In this document: in pieces, positions 39,894-48,977 of the stretch
Layout of the letters: every line of letters begins with the position of its first letter
Numbering within the stretch: position 1 is the first letter of the stretch
Assembly: GCA_029261855.1 (NCBI GenBank)
Contig: JAJDAN010000021.1
Span: forward strand, 62,001 to 126,000
DNA: 64,000 nt
Direction: 5' to 3'
Origin: Deltaproteobacteria bacterium
GTDB lineage: Bacteria; Myxococcota_A; UBA9160; UBA4427
Translations under genes and position numbers: made by a program
Notes under the pieces: generated by a model
What the model saw: the letters and a program-made list of their open reading frames with translations, nothing else
What the model was told of the DNA's origin: nothing
Databases searched by the model: none

Positions 39894-42800
39894 CTACGCC
39901 CGGAACGTACTCAGCAGCTCCCGCTGCTTGTCGAGGACGTCTTCGAGGTGTCGTTCCTTGACGTCGAAGTAGCCGCGGATGCCTTCGGGCAGACTCGCGA
40001 TCTGAACTGCGATGTCGAGGTTCTCCTCGCTGAGGCCGTCGAGCACCTCGGTCAGGGTGCGCTCGTAATCGACGATCAGCCTGCGTTCGAGGCGGCGATG
40101 TTCCGCCCACCCGAACGGGTCGAGGAGCGTTCCGCGCAGGAAGCGCAGCTTGGCCATCCAACGGAACACCGTGAGCACCCACGAGCCCGCGGACACCTTG
40201 AGCGCGCGCCCGGTCTCCGGGTCCTTCGGGAAGAACAGCTGCGGCGCCAGGTGGAGCGAGATCTGGTAGTCGCCTTCGAACTCGGCCTGCAACTGCTTCT
40301 CGAAATCGCCGTTCGTGTACAGCCGCGCGACCTCGTACTCGTCCTTGTAGCTCATCAGCTTGGCGAGGTAGCGGGCGACCGCCTGCGAGAGGCGTTCGCT
40401 GCCGGGCACACAGGCCTGCTCCCGAGCGGCGACCCGGGCCACGAAGTCGCGATAGCGCCGAGCCCAGGACGCCGATTGATACGCGGTCAGGAAGGCCACC
40501 CGGTGTTCGAGCAGGCCCTCGAGAGTCTCGTGCCGGGGCACCTCTTCCGACGCGCGCAGCGCCGGACGGGCGAGCTTCTCGACTGCGGACAGATCGTGGG
40601 CGGCCAGGCGGCCCCAGGCGATCGCACGCTTGTTCATCTCGATGGCGCGGCCGTTCAACTCGATGGCTCGCTCGAGGGCTGCAAGACTGACGGGCAGCCG
40701 ACCCAGCTGATACGCGTAGCCGAGCAGGAAGAGGTTCGCGCCGATCGCGTCCCCGAGGACGGCGGTCGCCAGACGGGTCGCCGAAACGAAGTGCGCGCCC
40801 GGACCCGACGCGCCTCCGATGGCGTCCTCCATGCCGCGAGAGGACAGGTCCAGGTCCGGTGAATTGGCGAAGTCTGCGGTGGGCGCCACGTGCGAATTCA
40901 CGACTGCGGTCGTGCGTTCTGGAGACATCTTCGAGAGCCCTTCGACGCCGGCAGTCACCACGATGTCGCAGCCGAGCACCAGATCCGCGGCGCCCTTGCC
41001 GATGCGCGTGGCGTGCAGGGCCTCGGGATCGTCGGCGATGCGCACGTGACTCGCGACGGGGCCGTTCTTCTGGGCCAGGCCCGTGACGTCGAGTAGCAGG
41101 CAGCCACGCCCCTCCAGATGCGCGGCCATTCCGAGCAACGCGCCCACGGTGATCACACCGGTGCCGCCGATCCCGGCCACGTAGATGTTGAACGGCCGAC
41201 TGGCGTCCGCGGGGCCCGGGTCCGGGAGAGAGTCGAAGATCGCGCCGTCCCCGGTATCGATGGCGTCGCTCGCGGCCTTGCGCAAGCGCCCACCGGTGAC
41301 CGACACGAAGGAGGGGCAATAGCCCTTCACGCACGAGTAGTCCTTGTTGCAGGACGACTGATTGATCTTTCGCTTGCGTCCGAATTCCGTCTCGATCGGC
41401 TCGATGGAGATGCAGTTCGACTGCACGCTGCAATCACCGCAGCCCTCGCAGACCGCCTCGTTGATCACGATGCGCCGGTCCGGGTCGGGGAACTCGCCCC
41501 GCTTCCGCAGGCGTCGCGCCTCCGCGGCGCAGGTCTGGTCGTAGACGATCGCGGTGACACCGTGGACTTCGCGAATCTTCTTCTGGACGGCCTGCAACTC
41601 GTCGCGATGGTGCAGCTCGACCCCGGGCGGGAACGCGGCCTTGTCGTACTTGACGATGTCGTCGCTCACGACCACGATGCTGCGAACGCCCTCGGCGTCG
41701 AGCTGACGCGCGATCTCCGGCGCCGTCACGGCGCCGTCCATCGGCTCTCCCTCGATGGGCTGTCCGCCGGTCATGGCCACTGCGCCGTTGACCAGGATCT
41801 TGTAGGTGATGTTCACCCCGGCAGCGACGGCGGCCCGCACGGCGAGCAGGCCGGAATGGAAGTAGGTGCCGTCGCCCAGGTTCTGGAAGATGTGAGGCGT
41901 CTCGGTGAACGGAGCCTGCCCGATCCAGCTCGCCCCCTCTCCGCCCATCTGGCCCACGGCCAGGGTGCGACGTTCGGGCAGCCAGACCGCCATGCCGTGA
42001 CAACCGATGCCGCCCATGGCAACGCTGCCGTCGGGCACCACCGTCGAGGTGTTGTGCGGGCAGCCCGAGCAGAAGCTCGGCAGGCGCGTCAGTCCTCCGA
42101 CCACGCCGACGCCGGTTCCGGCGGCCTCGGCGGGACACGCGGGCACCTCGAAGTCCGCCACGCAGTGTGCGAGCCAGCGGCCAACGACCTCGACGACCCG
42201 AGCCGGGTCGAGCTCGCCGATCTCGGGTAGCAGCGCCGTGCCGTCTCGGTCGCGCTTGCCCAGCAGGCGGGGACGCCGCTCTTCGTTGTAGAGCAGCGCC
42301 GCGAGCTGCTCCTCCACCACCGGGCGCTTCTCCTCGACGACGAGGATCTCGTCGAGGCCCTTGGCGAAGCCGCGGGCGCCGGTCGGCTCGAGGGGCCAGC
42401 TCATGCCGACCTTGTAGACCGACAAACCCATGGCGGCGGCGCGCGCCTCGTCGATCCCCAGCTCGTCGAGCGCCTGACGGACGTCGAGATAGGCCTTGCC
42501 CGTCGTCACGATGCCCAGGCGTCGCTGCGGACCGTCGAGCACGACCCGGTCGATGCCATTCGCCCGAGCGAAGGCCTGTGCCGCCGGAAGCTTGTAGAGG
42601 AAGAGGTTCTCCTCGAGAGCCGTCGGCATCGTCCCGTAGCGGATGCTGACGCCACCCGGCGGCAGCGTGAAGTCGTCGGGTAGCGTGATGCGAACGCGAC
42701 CGGGGTCGACCGAGACCGAGGCCGAACTCTCGACGGTGTCTGTCAGGCACTTGAAGCCGACCCAACATCCCGAGTAGCGCGACATCGCCCAACCGAGCAG

Positions 42801-43352
42801 CCCGAAGTCGAGGTACTCCTGGACGTTCGCCGGATTCAGGACGGGCATCCCGAAGGAGATCAGCGCCTGCTCGCTCTGATGGGGAAGCGAGGAAGACTTC
42901 GCGCCGGGGTCGTCGCCACAGAACGCCAACACGCCGCCGTGGGGCGCCGTGCCGTGGAAGTTCCCGTGCTTGATGGCGTCACCCGAACGGTCGACGCCGG
43001 GCCCCTTGCCGTACCAGATGCCGAAGACCCCGTCGTAGCGCGCGCTTTCGAGCAGATTCGCCTGCTGGGACCCCCAGACGGAGGTCGCCGCGAGGTCCTC
43101 GTTGACGCCGGGTTCGAAGTGGACGTGGTGTTCCTCGAGAAAGGACCGCGCCTGCCACAGGGCCATGTCATAGGTGCCGAGCGGCGATCCCCGATAGCCC
43201 GAGATGAAGCCTGCGGTGTTCAGACCCGCAGCGAGGTCGCGCTCCCGCTGCATCAGCGGAAGTCGTACCAGCGCCTGATTGCCGGTGAGGAAGACGCGTC
43301 CGCTTGCGAGGCGGTAGCGGTCGTCCAGGGCGTACTCGTGGTCCACGCTCAT
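39894..43352 (-). CDS. Single-chain indolepyruvate:ferredoxin oxidoreductase family protein (IorA-IorB fusion)
   Basis: A 1152-residue TPP- and iron-sulfur-dependent oxidoreductase. The N-terminal alpha part has VRLPLMQRERDLAAGLNTAGFISGYRGSPLG, with GGIGCHGMAVW and QNLGDGTYFHSG near the TPP site. A Cys-rich segment near 634-690 (VCEGCGDC..SNC, then SCNKDYSCVKGYC) should hold [4Fe-4S] clusters. The IorB-like domain (about 725-935; VAGIGGTGVITVGALLGMAAH) follows, then the DUF6537-type C-terminal region. Known relatives oxidise aryl or branched pyruvates to acyl-CoA using ferredoxin. It lies in a catabolic cluster, so it may feed CoA esters. ATG at 43352; divergent from the LLM gene over 52 bases. 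Confidence 0.93.
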   Translation of the reverse strand: MSVDHEYALDDRYRLASGRVFLTGNQALVRLPLMQRERDLAAGLNTAGFISGYRGSPLGTYDMALWQARSFLEEHHVHFEPGVNEDLAATSVWGSQQANLLESARYDGVFGIWYGKGPGVDRSGDAIKHGNFHGTAPHGGVLAFCGDDPGAKSSSLPHQSEQALISFGMPVLNPANVQEYLDFGLLGWAMSRYSGCWVGFKCLTDTVESSASVSVDPGRVRITLPDDFTLPPGGVSIRYGTMPTALEENLFLYKLPAAQAFARANGIDRVVLDGPQRRLGIVTTGKAYLDVRQALDELGIDEARAAAMGLSVYKVGMSWPLEPTGARGFAKGLDEILVVEEKRPVVEEQLAALLYNEERRPRLLGKRDRDGTALLPEIGELDPARVVEVVGRWLAHCVADFEVPACPAEAAGTGVGVVGGLTRLPSFCSGCPHNTSTVVPDGSVAMGGIGCHGMAVWLPERRTLAVGQMGGEGASWIGQAPFTETPHIFQNLGDGTYFHSGLLAVRAAVAAGVNITYKILVNGAVAMTGGQPIEGEPMDGAVTAPEIARQLDAEGVRSIVVVSDDIVKYDKAAFPPGVELHHRDELQAVQKKIREVHGVTAIVYDQTCAAEARRLRKRGEFPDPDRRIVINEAVCEGCGDCSVQSNCISIEPIETEFGRKRKINQSSCNKDYSCVKGYCPSFVSVTGGRLRKAASDAIDTGDGAIFDSLPDPGPADASRPFNIYVAGIGGTGVITVGALLGMAAHLEGRGCLLLDVTGLAQKNGPVASHVRIADDPEALHATRIGKGAADLVLGCDIVVTAGVEGLSKMSPERTTAVVNSHVAPTADFANSPDLDLSSRGMEDAIGGASGPGAHFVSATRLATAVLGDAIGANLFLLGYAYQLGRLPVSLAALERAIELNGRAIEMNKRAIAWGRLAAHDLSAVEKLARPALRASEEVPRHETLEGLLEHRVAFLTAYQSASWARRYRDFVARVAAREQACVPGSERLSQAVARYLAKLMSYKDEYEVARLYTNGDFEKQLQAEFEGDYQISLHLAPQLFFPKDPETGRALKVSAGSWVLTVFRWMAKLRFLRGTLLDPFGWAEHRRLERRLIVDYERTLTEVLDGLSEENLDIAVQIASLPEGIRGYFDVKERHLEDVLDKQRELLSTFRA

Positions 43353-43404
43353 GGCGACCGCCGACCATAGCGCGCCGGCCCGCCGTCCGTGTTACAACCC
43401 GAGC

Positions 43405-44253
43405 ATGCACATCGGAGTCACGATCCACGCCACCGACAAGGCGATTTCTCCCGTGGAGCTGGCCCGGGAAGCGGAGGAACGGGGCTTCCATTCCCTGTAC
43501 ATCCCCGAACACACCCACATCCCGACCAGCCGCGAGACACCCGCGCCCACGGGCACGGAAGTCCTGGGCGAGGAGTACCTGCGCAGCCTCGACCCGTATA
43601 TCGCCCTGGCCGCCGCCGCCACGAACACCTCGCGCATCCGGCTCGGCACGGGCATCGGCCTGGTCGCGCAGCACGACCCGATCACCTTCGCGAAGCAGCT
43701 CGCCACCCTCGATCTCTTGTCCCAGGGACGCCTGGTGCTGGGGATCGGATACGGCTGGAACCGGGAGGAGATGCGCAATCACGGCATCGACTTCCGCAGT
43801 CGCCGCGCGATCGTTCGCGAGAAGATGCTGGCCATGCAAGAGCTGTGGTCCAAGGAAAAGGCCTCGTTCGAGGGCGAGTTCGTGCGCTTCTCAGAGAGCT
43901 GGATGTGGCCGAAGCCCATTCAGCAACCCCGACCGCGGGTGCTGATCGGCGGCGCCGCCGGCCCCAAGCTGTTCGCCCACATCGCGGAATACGCCGACGG
44001 CTGGATGCCGATCGGCGGGGCCGGCATGAAGGCCGCTCTCGACGACCTGCGCCGGGAAGTCGAAGCGCGGGGGCGTTCGTGGGCGGACATGCACATCGTG
44101 CCCATGGGCGTCTTCCCCGACGCCGCCAAGCTCGCCTACTACGCCGAGCTTGGCGCGACGGAGACCGTGCTGCGGCTGCCATCCGGCCCGCGAGACGAGG
44201 TACTCCCCGTCCTCGACCGCTACGCGGAGACCCTGGCCAGCCACTCGCGCTGA
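43405..44253 (+). CDS. LLM class (luciferase-like) probably F420-dependent oxidoreductase
   Basis: A 282-residue TIM-barrel protein of the luciferase-like superfamily. Visible: LAREAEERGFHSLYIPEHTHIPTSR, IALAAAATNTSRIRLGTGIGLVAQHDPI, LVLGIGYGWNREEMRNHGIDFRSR and QQPRPRVLIGGAAGPKLF, the signature of the F420-using subfamily that is common in Actinobacteria and some uncultured phyla. The flavin choice (F420 or FMN) cannot be told from these motifs, and no F420 synthesis gene is in the window. A frame continues upstream to 43351, but the ATG at 43405 begins the conserved domain. A good promoter for the following acyl-CoA dehydrogenase pair starts 10 bases after its stop. Confidence 0.88.
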   Translation: MHIGVTIHATDKAISPVELAREAEERGFHSLYIPEHTHIPTSRETPAPTGTEVLGEEYLRSLDPYIALAAAATNTSRIRLGTGIGLVAQHDPITFAKQLATLDLLSQGRLVLGIGYGWNREEMRNHGIDFRSRRAIVREKMLAMQELWSKEKASFEGEFVRFSESWMWPKPIQQPRPRVLIGGAAGPKLFAHIAEYADGWMPIGGAGMKAALDDLRREVEARGRSWADMHIVPMGVFPDAAKLAYYAELGATETVLRLPSGPRDEVLPVLDRYAETLASHSR

Positions 44254-44262
44254 ACCGCCTTC

Positions 44263-44291
44263 TTGGCACCCGACAGGCTGCCTCCTACCAT
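44263..44291 (+). promoter_or_regulatory. Promoter candidate for the acyl-CoA dehydrogenase pair
   Basis: TTGGCA (44263-44268) and TACCAT (44286-44291) are separated by the ideal 17 bases. They lie 57 bases upstream of the GTG start, which has GAGGAG at 44337-44342. The pair therefore seems to have its own promoter. Confidence 0.5.
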
Positions 44292-44347
44292 CGACTGCCG
44301 CCCGGCGCGCACCACGAGCACGGGCGGCCGACAATCGAGGAGCCCCT

Positions 44348-45553
44348 GTGGACCTGCGCTACTCCGAATCCGACGAGAAGTTTCGCGCCGAGCTCCGCGG
44401 CTGGCTGAGCGAGGCGGTGCCCGCGCACGGCAAGTCTCCCGCCGTCAACGACTGGCCGGCGCGGCGCGCCTGGGACACGGGCTGGCAGAAGAAGCTCTTC
44501 GATGCCGGCTACGCGGGGATCAACTGGCCGAAGGAATACGGTGGGCGCGACGCGTCGCTGACCGAGCAGCTCGTCTACTACGAGGAGATCGCGCGCGCCC
44601 GCGCGCCCTACGTGGGCGTCAATTTCGTGGGCCTGCTGCACGGCGGTCCGACGGTCATGGTCGAGGGCACCCCGGAGCAGAGGGCCAAGCACATCCCCTA
44701 CATCCTGGACGGCAGCCAGGTGTGGTGCCAGGGATTCTCGGAGCCCGGCGCCGGCTCGGACCTGGCGGCCCTCTCGACCCGGGCCGTGCGCGACGGCGAC
44801 GACTACGTGGTGAACGGCCACAAGATCTGGTGCTCGTTCGCCCAGGCCGCGGACTACTGCGAGCTCCTCGTCCGCACCGACCCGGAAGCCCCCAAGCACC
44901 GGGGCATCACGTGGCTCATCATGCCCATGGACACGCCCGGCATCGAGATCCGGCCGCTTCCGACCCTCGCCGGCGAAGGCGAGTTCAGCGAGGTCTTCCT
45001 CGAGGACGTCCGCATCCCGATCGAGAACCGCGTCGGCGACGAGAACGACGGCTGGCGCGTCACGAACGTCACCCTGCGATTCGAACGCGGCACTGCCTTC
45101 GCGAGCGACATGATCTCGCTGCAGCAATTCCTGGGCGAGCTGATCGACCTGTCGAAGCGCGTCACGCGCCACGACGCGAGCGCCTGGGAGGATCGCGCCC
45201 TGCGCACCGAGCTCGGCCACGTCGCGGCAGAGCTCGACGCACTCTGGGCCATGGTGAAGCTGTCGGTCTGCGAATCCAGCAAGACCGGCGTGCCCGGGCT
45301 CGGCGGATCCGCGGTGAAGCTCTTCTATACCGAGCTGTACCAGCGCATCGGCGAGCTGGGGATGCGTCTGCTCGGGCGCGCCAATCTCGCGCGCAGCGAT
45401 ATCGCGTCGCTCCCCGATCTTCCCACCGGCGAGATCATGCATCGCATGCTGAATTCCATCTCGCTGACCATCGCCGCCGGCACGTCGCAGATCCAGCGCA
45501 ACATCATCAGCGAACGCATCCTGGGCCTGCCCCGGGATGCGCGCCCGAAATAG
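44348..45553 (+). CDS. Acyl-CoA dehydrogenase, larger subunit of a pair
   Basis: A flavin enzyme of 401 residues. Family motifs: FDAGYAGINWPKEYGG, CQGFSEPGAGSDLAALSTRA (flavin and acyl site), VNGHKIWCSFAQAA and the C-terminal AGTSQIQRNIISERILGLPR. The catalytic Glu usually found just before GTS is not present there (Ala instead). With the directly following smaller dehydrogenase this matches the heteromeric alpha2-beta2 pairs first seen in bacterial cholesterol side-chain degradation, where the active site is shared. The start is taken as GTG at 44348 because GAGGAG precedes it; the frame continues upstream through the LLM gene. The next gene begins 10 bases later. Confidence 0.9.
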   Translation: MDLRYSESDEKFRAELRGWLSEAVPAHGKSPAVNDWPARRAWDTGWQKKLFDAGYAGINWPKEYGGRDASLTEQLVYYEEIARARAPYVGVNFVGLLHGGPTVMVEGTPEQRAKHIPYILDGSQVWCQGFSEPGAGSDLAALSTRAVRDGDDYVVNGHKIWCSFAQAADYCELLVRTDPEAPKHRGITWLIMPMDTPGIEIRPLPTLAGEGEFSEVFLEDVRIPIENRVGDENDGWRVTNVTLRFERGTAFASDMISLQQFLGELIDLSKRVTRHDASAWEDRALRTELGHVAAELDALWAMVKLSVCESSKTGVPGLGGSAVKLFYTELYQRIGELGMRLLGRANLARSDIASLPDLPTGEIMHRMLNSISLTIAAGTSQIQRNIISERILGLPRDARPK

Positions 45554-45563
45554 GGAACAAGCC

Positions 45564-46559
45564 GTGGATTTCCAGCTCAGCGAAGATCAGCTCGCCCTGC
45601 GCGAAGGACTGCGCTCCTTCTGCGACGGCCGCGTCCCCCACGATCAGCTGCCCGAACTGGAGAAGGCGGGCGGCATCGACCGGTCGCTGTGGTCCGAGCT
45701 CGCCGAGATGGGCGTCTTCTCCCTGCGGCTCGCCGAGGATGCGGGGGGTGTGGGGCTCGGCAACGCCGACGCGGTCATCGTCTTCGCGGAGCTCGGTCGG
45801 CGCGTCGTCCCGGGCCCGCTCGTGTGGACCCACCTCGCGGCGGGCCTGATCGAAGGAGCCGCCACCGGTGACACGATCGTCGGAGGTCTCGACCTCGTCG
45901 GGGGCGCGGCGAATGGAATTCTCGTCGAGCAACTGCTCGGGATCGACCGCTTGCTCGTAGCGCGGCCCGAGGGGCTCTTCGTTCTGGACGCGCGCAGCCT
46001 GTCGGGCGAGGCCGTCGAGACGCCCACCGACCCGCTCACGCCGATCCACGTAATCGCGGATCTGCCCGAGGGCGAACAGGTCGGCGGCCCCTCTGACGCG
46101 GCGCGCTTGCGCCTCGAGGGCGCCGCCCTCGTCGCGGGTCAGCAGCTCGGCATCTGCGAAGCCACCCTCGAGCTGGCGAACGCCTACGCCAAGGGCCGCG
46201 AACAATTCGGCCAACCCATCGGTCAGTTCCAGGCCGTCAAGCACCTGCTGGCCGACATGTTCGTGCGCCAGGAGGTCGCCCGTGCGGCCGCCTACGCGGC
46301 AGGCGCGACCCTCGACGATCCGCGCGTCGGCGACGTGCAACGCGCCGTGTCCGTCGCCAAGCTCACCGCCGGTGAAGCCGCCGTCAAGAACGCACGTACC
46401 TGCATCCAGGTACACGGCGGCATGGGCTTCACCTGGGAGGTGCCGGCCCACTACTACCTCAAGCGGGCCTGGGCACTCGAATCCCTTTTCGGGACCAGCG
46501 AAGAGCACGCCGAGCAGGTCGCCGACTGCGTCGAGCGCGCCACCCACGCCTCGCTGTAG
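45564..46559 (+). CDS. Acyl-CoA dehydrogenase, smaller subunit of a pair
   Basis: A 331-residue acyl-CoA dehydrogenase, about 60 residues shorter than usual. Early domain: LREGLRSFCDGRVPHDQLPELEKAGG. The late domain has YAKGREQFGQPIGQFQAVKHLLADM (family signature) and CIQVHGGMGFTWEVPAHYYLKRA, whose Glu after GFTW may be the catalytic base. The middle beta domain is reduced (about 120-195), fitting the beta subunit of heteromeric pairs such as the FadE/ChsE type. The GTG start is 10 bases behind the first subunit, after the site GGGAACAAGCC. The substrate is probably a bulky acyl-CoA; this is inferred from the heteromeric type. Confidence 0.9.
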   Translation: MDFQLSEDQLALREGLRSFCDGRVPHDQLPELEKAGGIDRSLWSELAEMGVFSLRLAEDAGGVGLGNADAVIVFAELGRRVVPGPLVWTHLAAGLIEGAATGDTIVGGLDLVGGAANGILVEQLLGIDRLLVARPEGLFVLDARSLSGEAVETPTDPLTPIHVIADLPEGEQVGGPSDAARLRLEGAALVAGQQLGICEATLELANAYAKGREQFGQPIGQFQAVKHLLADMFVRQEVARAAAYAAGATLDDPRVGDVQRAVSVAKLTAGEAAVKNARTCIQVHGGMGFTWEVPAHYYLKRAWALESLFGTSEEHAEQVADCVERATHASL

Positions 46560-46576
46560 GCGGTCTCCAGGGGGCT

Positions 46577-46603
46577 TTGACCAATCTCCCGAATTTCTAT
46601 ACG
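46577..46603 (+). promoter_or_regulatory. Promoter candidate upstream of the SDR operon
   Basis: TTGACC (46577-46582) and TATACG (46598-46603) lie 15 bases apart, a little short of ideal. They precede the SDR ATG (46639), which has AGGAG at about 46622. The surrounding 80 bases are more AT-rich than their neighbours. Confidence 0.4.
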
Positions 46604-46638
46604 CTTCGTCTCGTAATTGAACAGGAGCGAGGTCATCC

Positions 46639-47529
46639 ATGGGAATTCTCGACGGCAAGGGTGCCGTGGTCACCGGCGGCGCCCGCGGTATCGGTCGCGG
46701 CCACTGCCTGCACCTGGCAGCGAATGGCGCGTCGGTGGTGGTCAACGACATCGACGGCGATGAGGCCCAGAAGGTCGTCGACGAGATCTCGGCCGAGGGC
46801 GGGAAGGCCGTCGTCAGCACCGACAACATCAGCACCCGTGCGGGAGCCCAGGCCTTGATCGGCCAGTGCGTCGACGCCTTCGGCGGCATCCACGCGGTGG
46901 TCAACAACGCGGGCAACGTTCGCGACCGCTCCTTCCTGAAGATGAGCGAGGAAGAGTTCGACGCCGTCATCGCGGTCCACATGAAGGGGACCTTCCTGTG
47001 CGCCCAGGAAGGCGCTCTGCGCATGAAGGACCAGAACAGTGGCGGCGCCATCGTGAACACGGTCTCGGCGGCGCACTTCGGCAACTTCGGCCAGACGAAC
47101 TACGCCGGCGCCAAGGGCGGCATCGCGTCCATGACCTACACCTGGGCCCTCGAGCTGGCGCGCTACGGCATCCGCGTGAACGCCATCAGCCCCAGCGGAT
47201 CGACCCGGATGTCGGCCACCTACAAGGGCCCCGACGGCAAGGACGTCGAACTTCCGTTCATCGACCCCACCCGCAACGGCGCCTTCGTCGCGTTCCTGTG
47301 CAGCGATCACGCGAACTGGGTGAGCGGTCAGATCTTCGGCAGCGGCGGCGAGCGCGTCACCATGCTCGAGCAACCGCGTTACGGCACGTCCATGTACAAG
47401 GACGGCGGCTGGGCGGTCGACGACCTGATCGGCGCGTTCGAGAAGCTGCTCAAGGACCACATGGAGCCCGTCGGTCTCATGAAGAAGCCCTACCCCTTCT
47501 ACGACGGCATCAAGCCGCCGAGCCAGTAG
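46639..47529 (+). CDS. SDR-family dehydrogenase, MFE-2-like 3-hydroxyacyl-CoA dehydrogenase type
   Basis: A 296-residue NAD(P)-dependent short-chain dehydrogenase. Motifs: VVTGGARGIGRGHCLHLA (cofactor-binding TG-x3-GIG), VVVNDIDGD (Asp that favours NAD), NNAGNVRD, VNTVSAAHFGNFGQTNYAGAKGGI (Ser and Y-x3-K active site). The sequence is close to the dehydrogenase part of peroxisomal multifunctional enzyme type 2. In this operon (SDR, HMG-CoA-synthase-like/DUF35 fusion, thiolase, crotonase) it would make the 3-keto group that a thiolase then cleaves. AGGAG lies before the ATG. Confidence 0.9.
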   Translation: MGILDGKGAVVTGGARGIGRGHCLHLAANGASVVVNDIDGDEAQKVVDEISAEGGKAVVSTDNISTRAGAQALIGQCVDAFGGIHAVVNNAGNVRDRSFLKMSEEEFDAVIAVHMKGTFLCAQEGALRMKDQNSGGAIVNTVSAAHFGNFGQTNYAGAKGGIASMTYTWALELARYGIRVNAISPSGSTRMSATYKGPDGKDVELPFIDPTRNGAFVAFLCSDHANWVSGQIFGSGGERVTMLEQPRYGTSMYKDGGWAVDDLIGAFEKLLKDHMEPVGLMKKPYPFYDGIKPPSQ

Positions 47530-47539
47530 GCGGCCGGCC

Positions 47540-48973
47540 ATGACCCTGGGGATCCGCTCCTACGGCGCCTACGTCCCGCGCACACGACTGCCCCTCGCCC
47601 TGATCGGCGGGCGACCGGCGAAGGACGGCGGGCCCGAGAAGGCCGTGGCCTGGAACGACGAGGACGCCGTCACCATGGCGGTGACCGCCGGCGTCCACTG
47701 CCTGGCCGGGCTCGACCGCGCCCAGGTCGACGCGGTCTACTTCGCATCCACCACCTACGCGTTCCGCGAGAAGCAGGCAGCGGCGCTCGTCGCGCGCGCA
47801 CTCGACCTGCCTCGCCAGGTGCGGACCGCGGACTTCGCGGGGTCCCTGCGCGCCGGTACCACGGCGCTGCGTGCGGCCTTCGACGCGGTGACCGCCGGGT
47901 CTGCGCGCAACGTGCTCGTGCTCGCGAGCGACGCGCGCATGGCCGCGCCCGGCTCGCCGCTGGAGGCGAACTTCGGCGACGGCGCTGCCGCCTTCCTGGT
48001 ATCCGACAGCGACGCCATCGCGACCCTCGACGCCCAGCACGCCGTCGCCGACGAGATCGTCGACGTGTGGCGCAGCGAAGGCGACCCGTTCGTGCATTCC
48101 TGGGAGGACCGCTTCGTCGTCCAGGAGGGCTACACGCCGCGCATCACCGAGGCCGTCGAGGGACTGCTCGCAGCCTGCGGGAGAACCGTCGGTGACTTCG
48201 CGAAGCTGGCACTCTATGCGCCGGACGCGCGCAGCCACGCGACGGCTGCCCGCCAGCTACAGGCCAGCGCCGAGCAGCTGGTGCCGCCGCTCTTCGGCCG
48301 TCTCGGCAACACCGGAACCGCCTTCGCCCCCATGCAGCTGGTCCTGGCCCTCGAAGGCGCCCTGCCCGGAGATCGCATCCTGGTGGCGAGCTATGGCGAT
48401 GGCGCCGAGGCCCTCGCCTTCCAGGCGACCGAGGCGATCGAGAAGCTCGAGCCCCGGCGCGGCGTCAGCTGGCATCTCCCGCGACGGCGCGCGGCCGGCA
48501 GCTATGACGCCTACCTCAAGGCGCGCAGCCTGAATCCCCGGGAATGGGAGACGGGCGGCGATCCGGGCCTGTCGGCGACGATCCACTTCCGCGAACGCGA
48601 CGACGACCTGTCCCTGCGCGGCCAGCAATGCCGCGCCTGTTCGGCGATCCAGTTCCCGGCCCAACGCGTCTGCGAGACCTGCTTCGCCAAGGACGACTTC
48701 GAGAGCGTGCGGCTGTCGGACCGCATCGGCCGACTCGTCACGTTCACCTTCGATTTCTTCTTTCCCACCCCGGAACCGCCGACCATCGTGACCGTGACCG
48801 AGGTCGACGGCGCGCGCATCCATCTGCAGCTCGTGAACTGCAAGCCCGAGGACACGAAGATCGGACTTCCCGTCGAGTTCGTGTTCCGCCGCATCCACCA
48901 GAGCGGCGGCCGTCCCAACTACTTCTGGAAGGGCAGCCCAGTGCCTTCCGTCACAGACCCGCAGGAAGCCTGA
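47540..48973 (+). CDS. HMG-CoA-synthase-like domain fused to a DUF35 OB-fold domain
   Basis: A 477-residue two-domain protein. Residues about 1-340 have the thiolase-like fold of HMG-CoA synthases (YGAYVPRTRLPL, EDAVTMAVTAG, LGNTGTAFAPMQLVLALE). The nucleophile motif around D-x-x-x-A-C-Y appears as DFAGSLRAGTTAL, with Leu103 where Cys is expected. Residues about 350-470 form a DUF35 domain: zinc ribbon Cys364-x2-Cys367 and Cys378-x2-Cys381 (CRACSAIQFPAQRVCETC), then an OB fold. DUF35 proteins bind acyl-CoA and work with thiolases. The missing Cys suggests the first domain is structural. It lies five bases before the thiolase gene. Confidence 0.88.
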   Translation: MTLGIRSYGAYVPRTRLPLALIGGRPAKDGGPEKAVAWNDEDAVTMAVTAGVHCLAGLDRAQVDAVYFASTTYAFREKQAAALVARALDLPRQVRTADFAGSLRAGTTALRAAFDAVTAGSARNVLVLASDARMAAPGSPLEANFGDGAAAFLVSDSDAIATLDAQHAVADEIVDVWRSEGDPFVHSWEDRFVVQEGYTPRITEAVEGLLAACGRTVGDFAKLALYAPDARSHATAARQLQASAEQLVPPLFGRLGNTGTAFAPMQLVLALEGALPGDRILVASYGDGAEALAFQATEAIEKLEPRRGVSWHLPRRRAAGSYDAYLKARSLNPREWETGGDPGLSATIHFRERDDDLSLRGQQCRACSAIQFPAQRVCETCFAKDDFESVRLSDRIGRLVTFTFDFFFPTPEPPTIVTVTEVDGARIHLQLVNCKPEDTKIGLPVEFVFRRIHQSGGRPNYFWKGSPVPSVTDPQEA

Positions 48974-48977
48974 AGCC

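Noticed and set aside
39524-39961. 145-codon plus-strand frame in the non-coding stretch
   Set aside because: Composition is dominated by Arg, Pro, Thr and Ala from C-rich repeats, and it runs into the end of the oxidoreductase gene.
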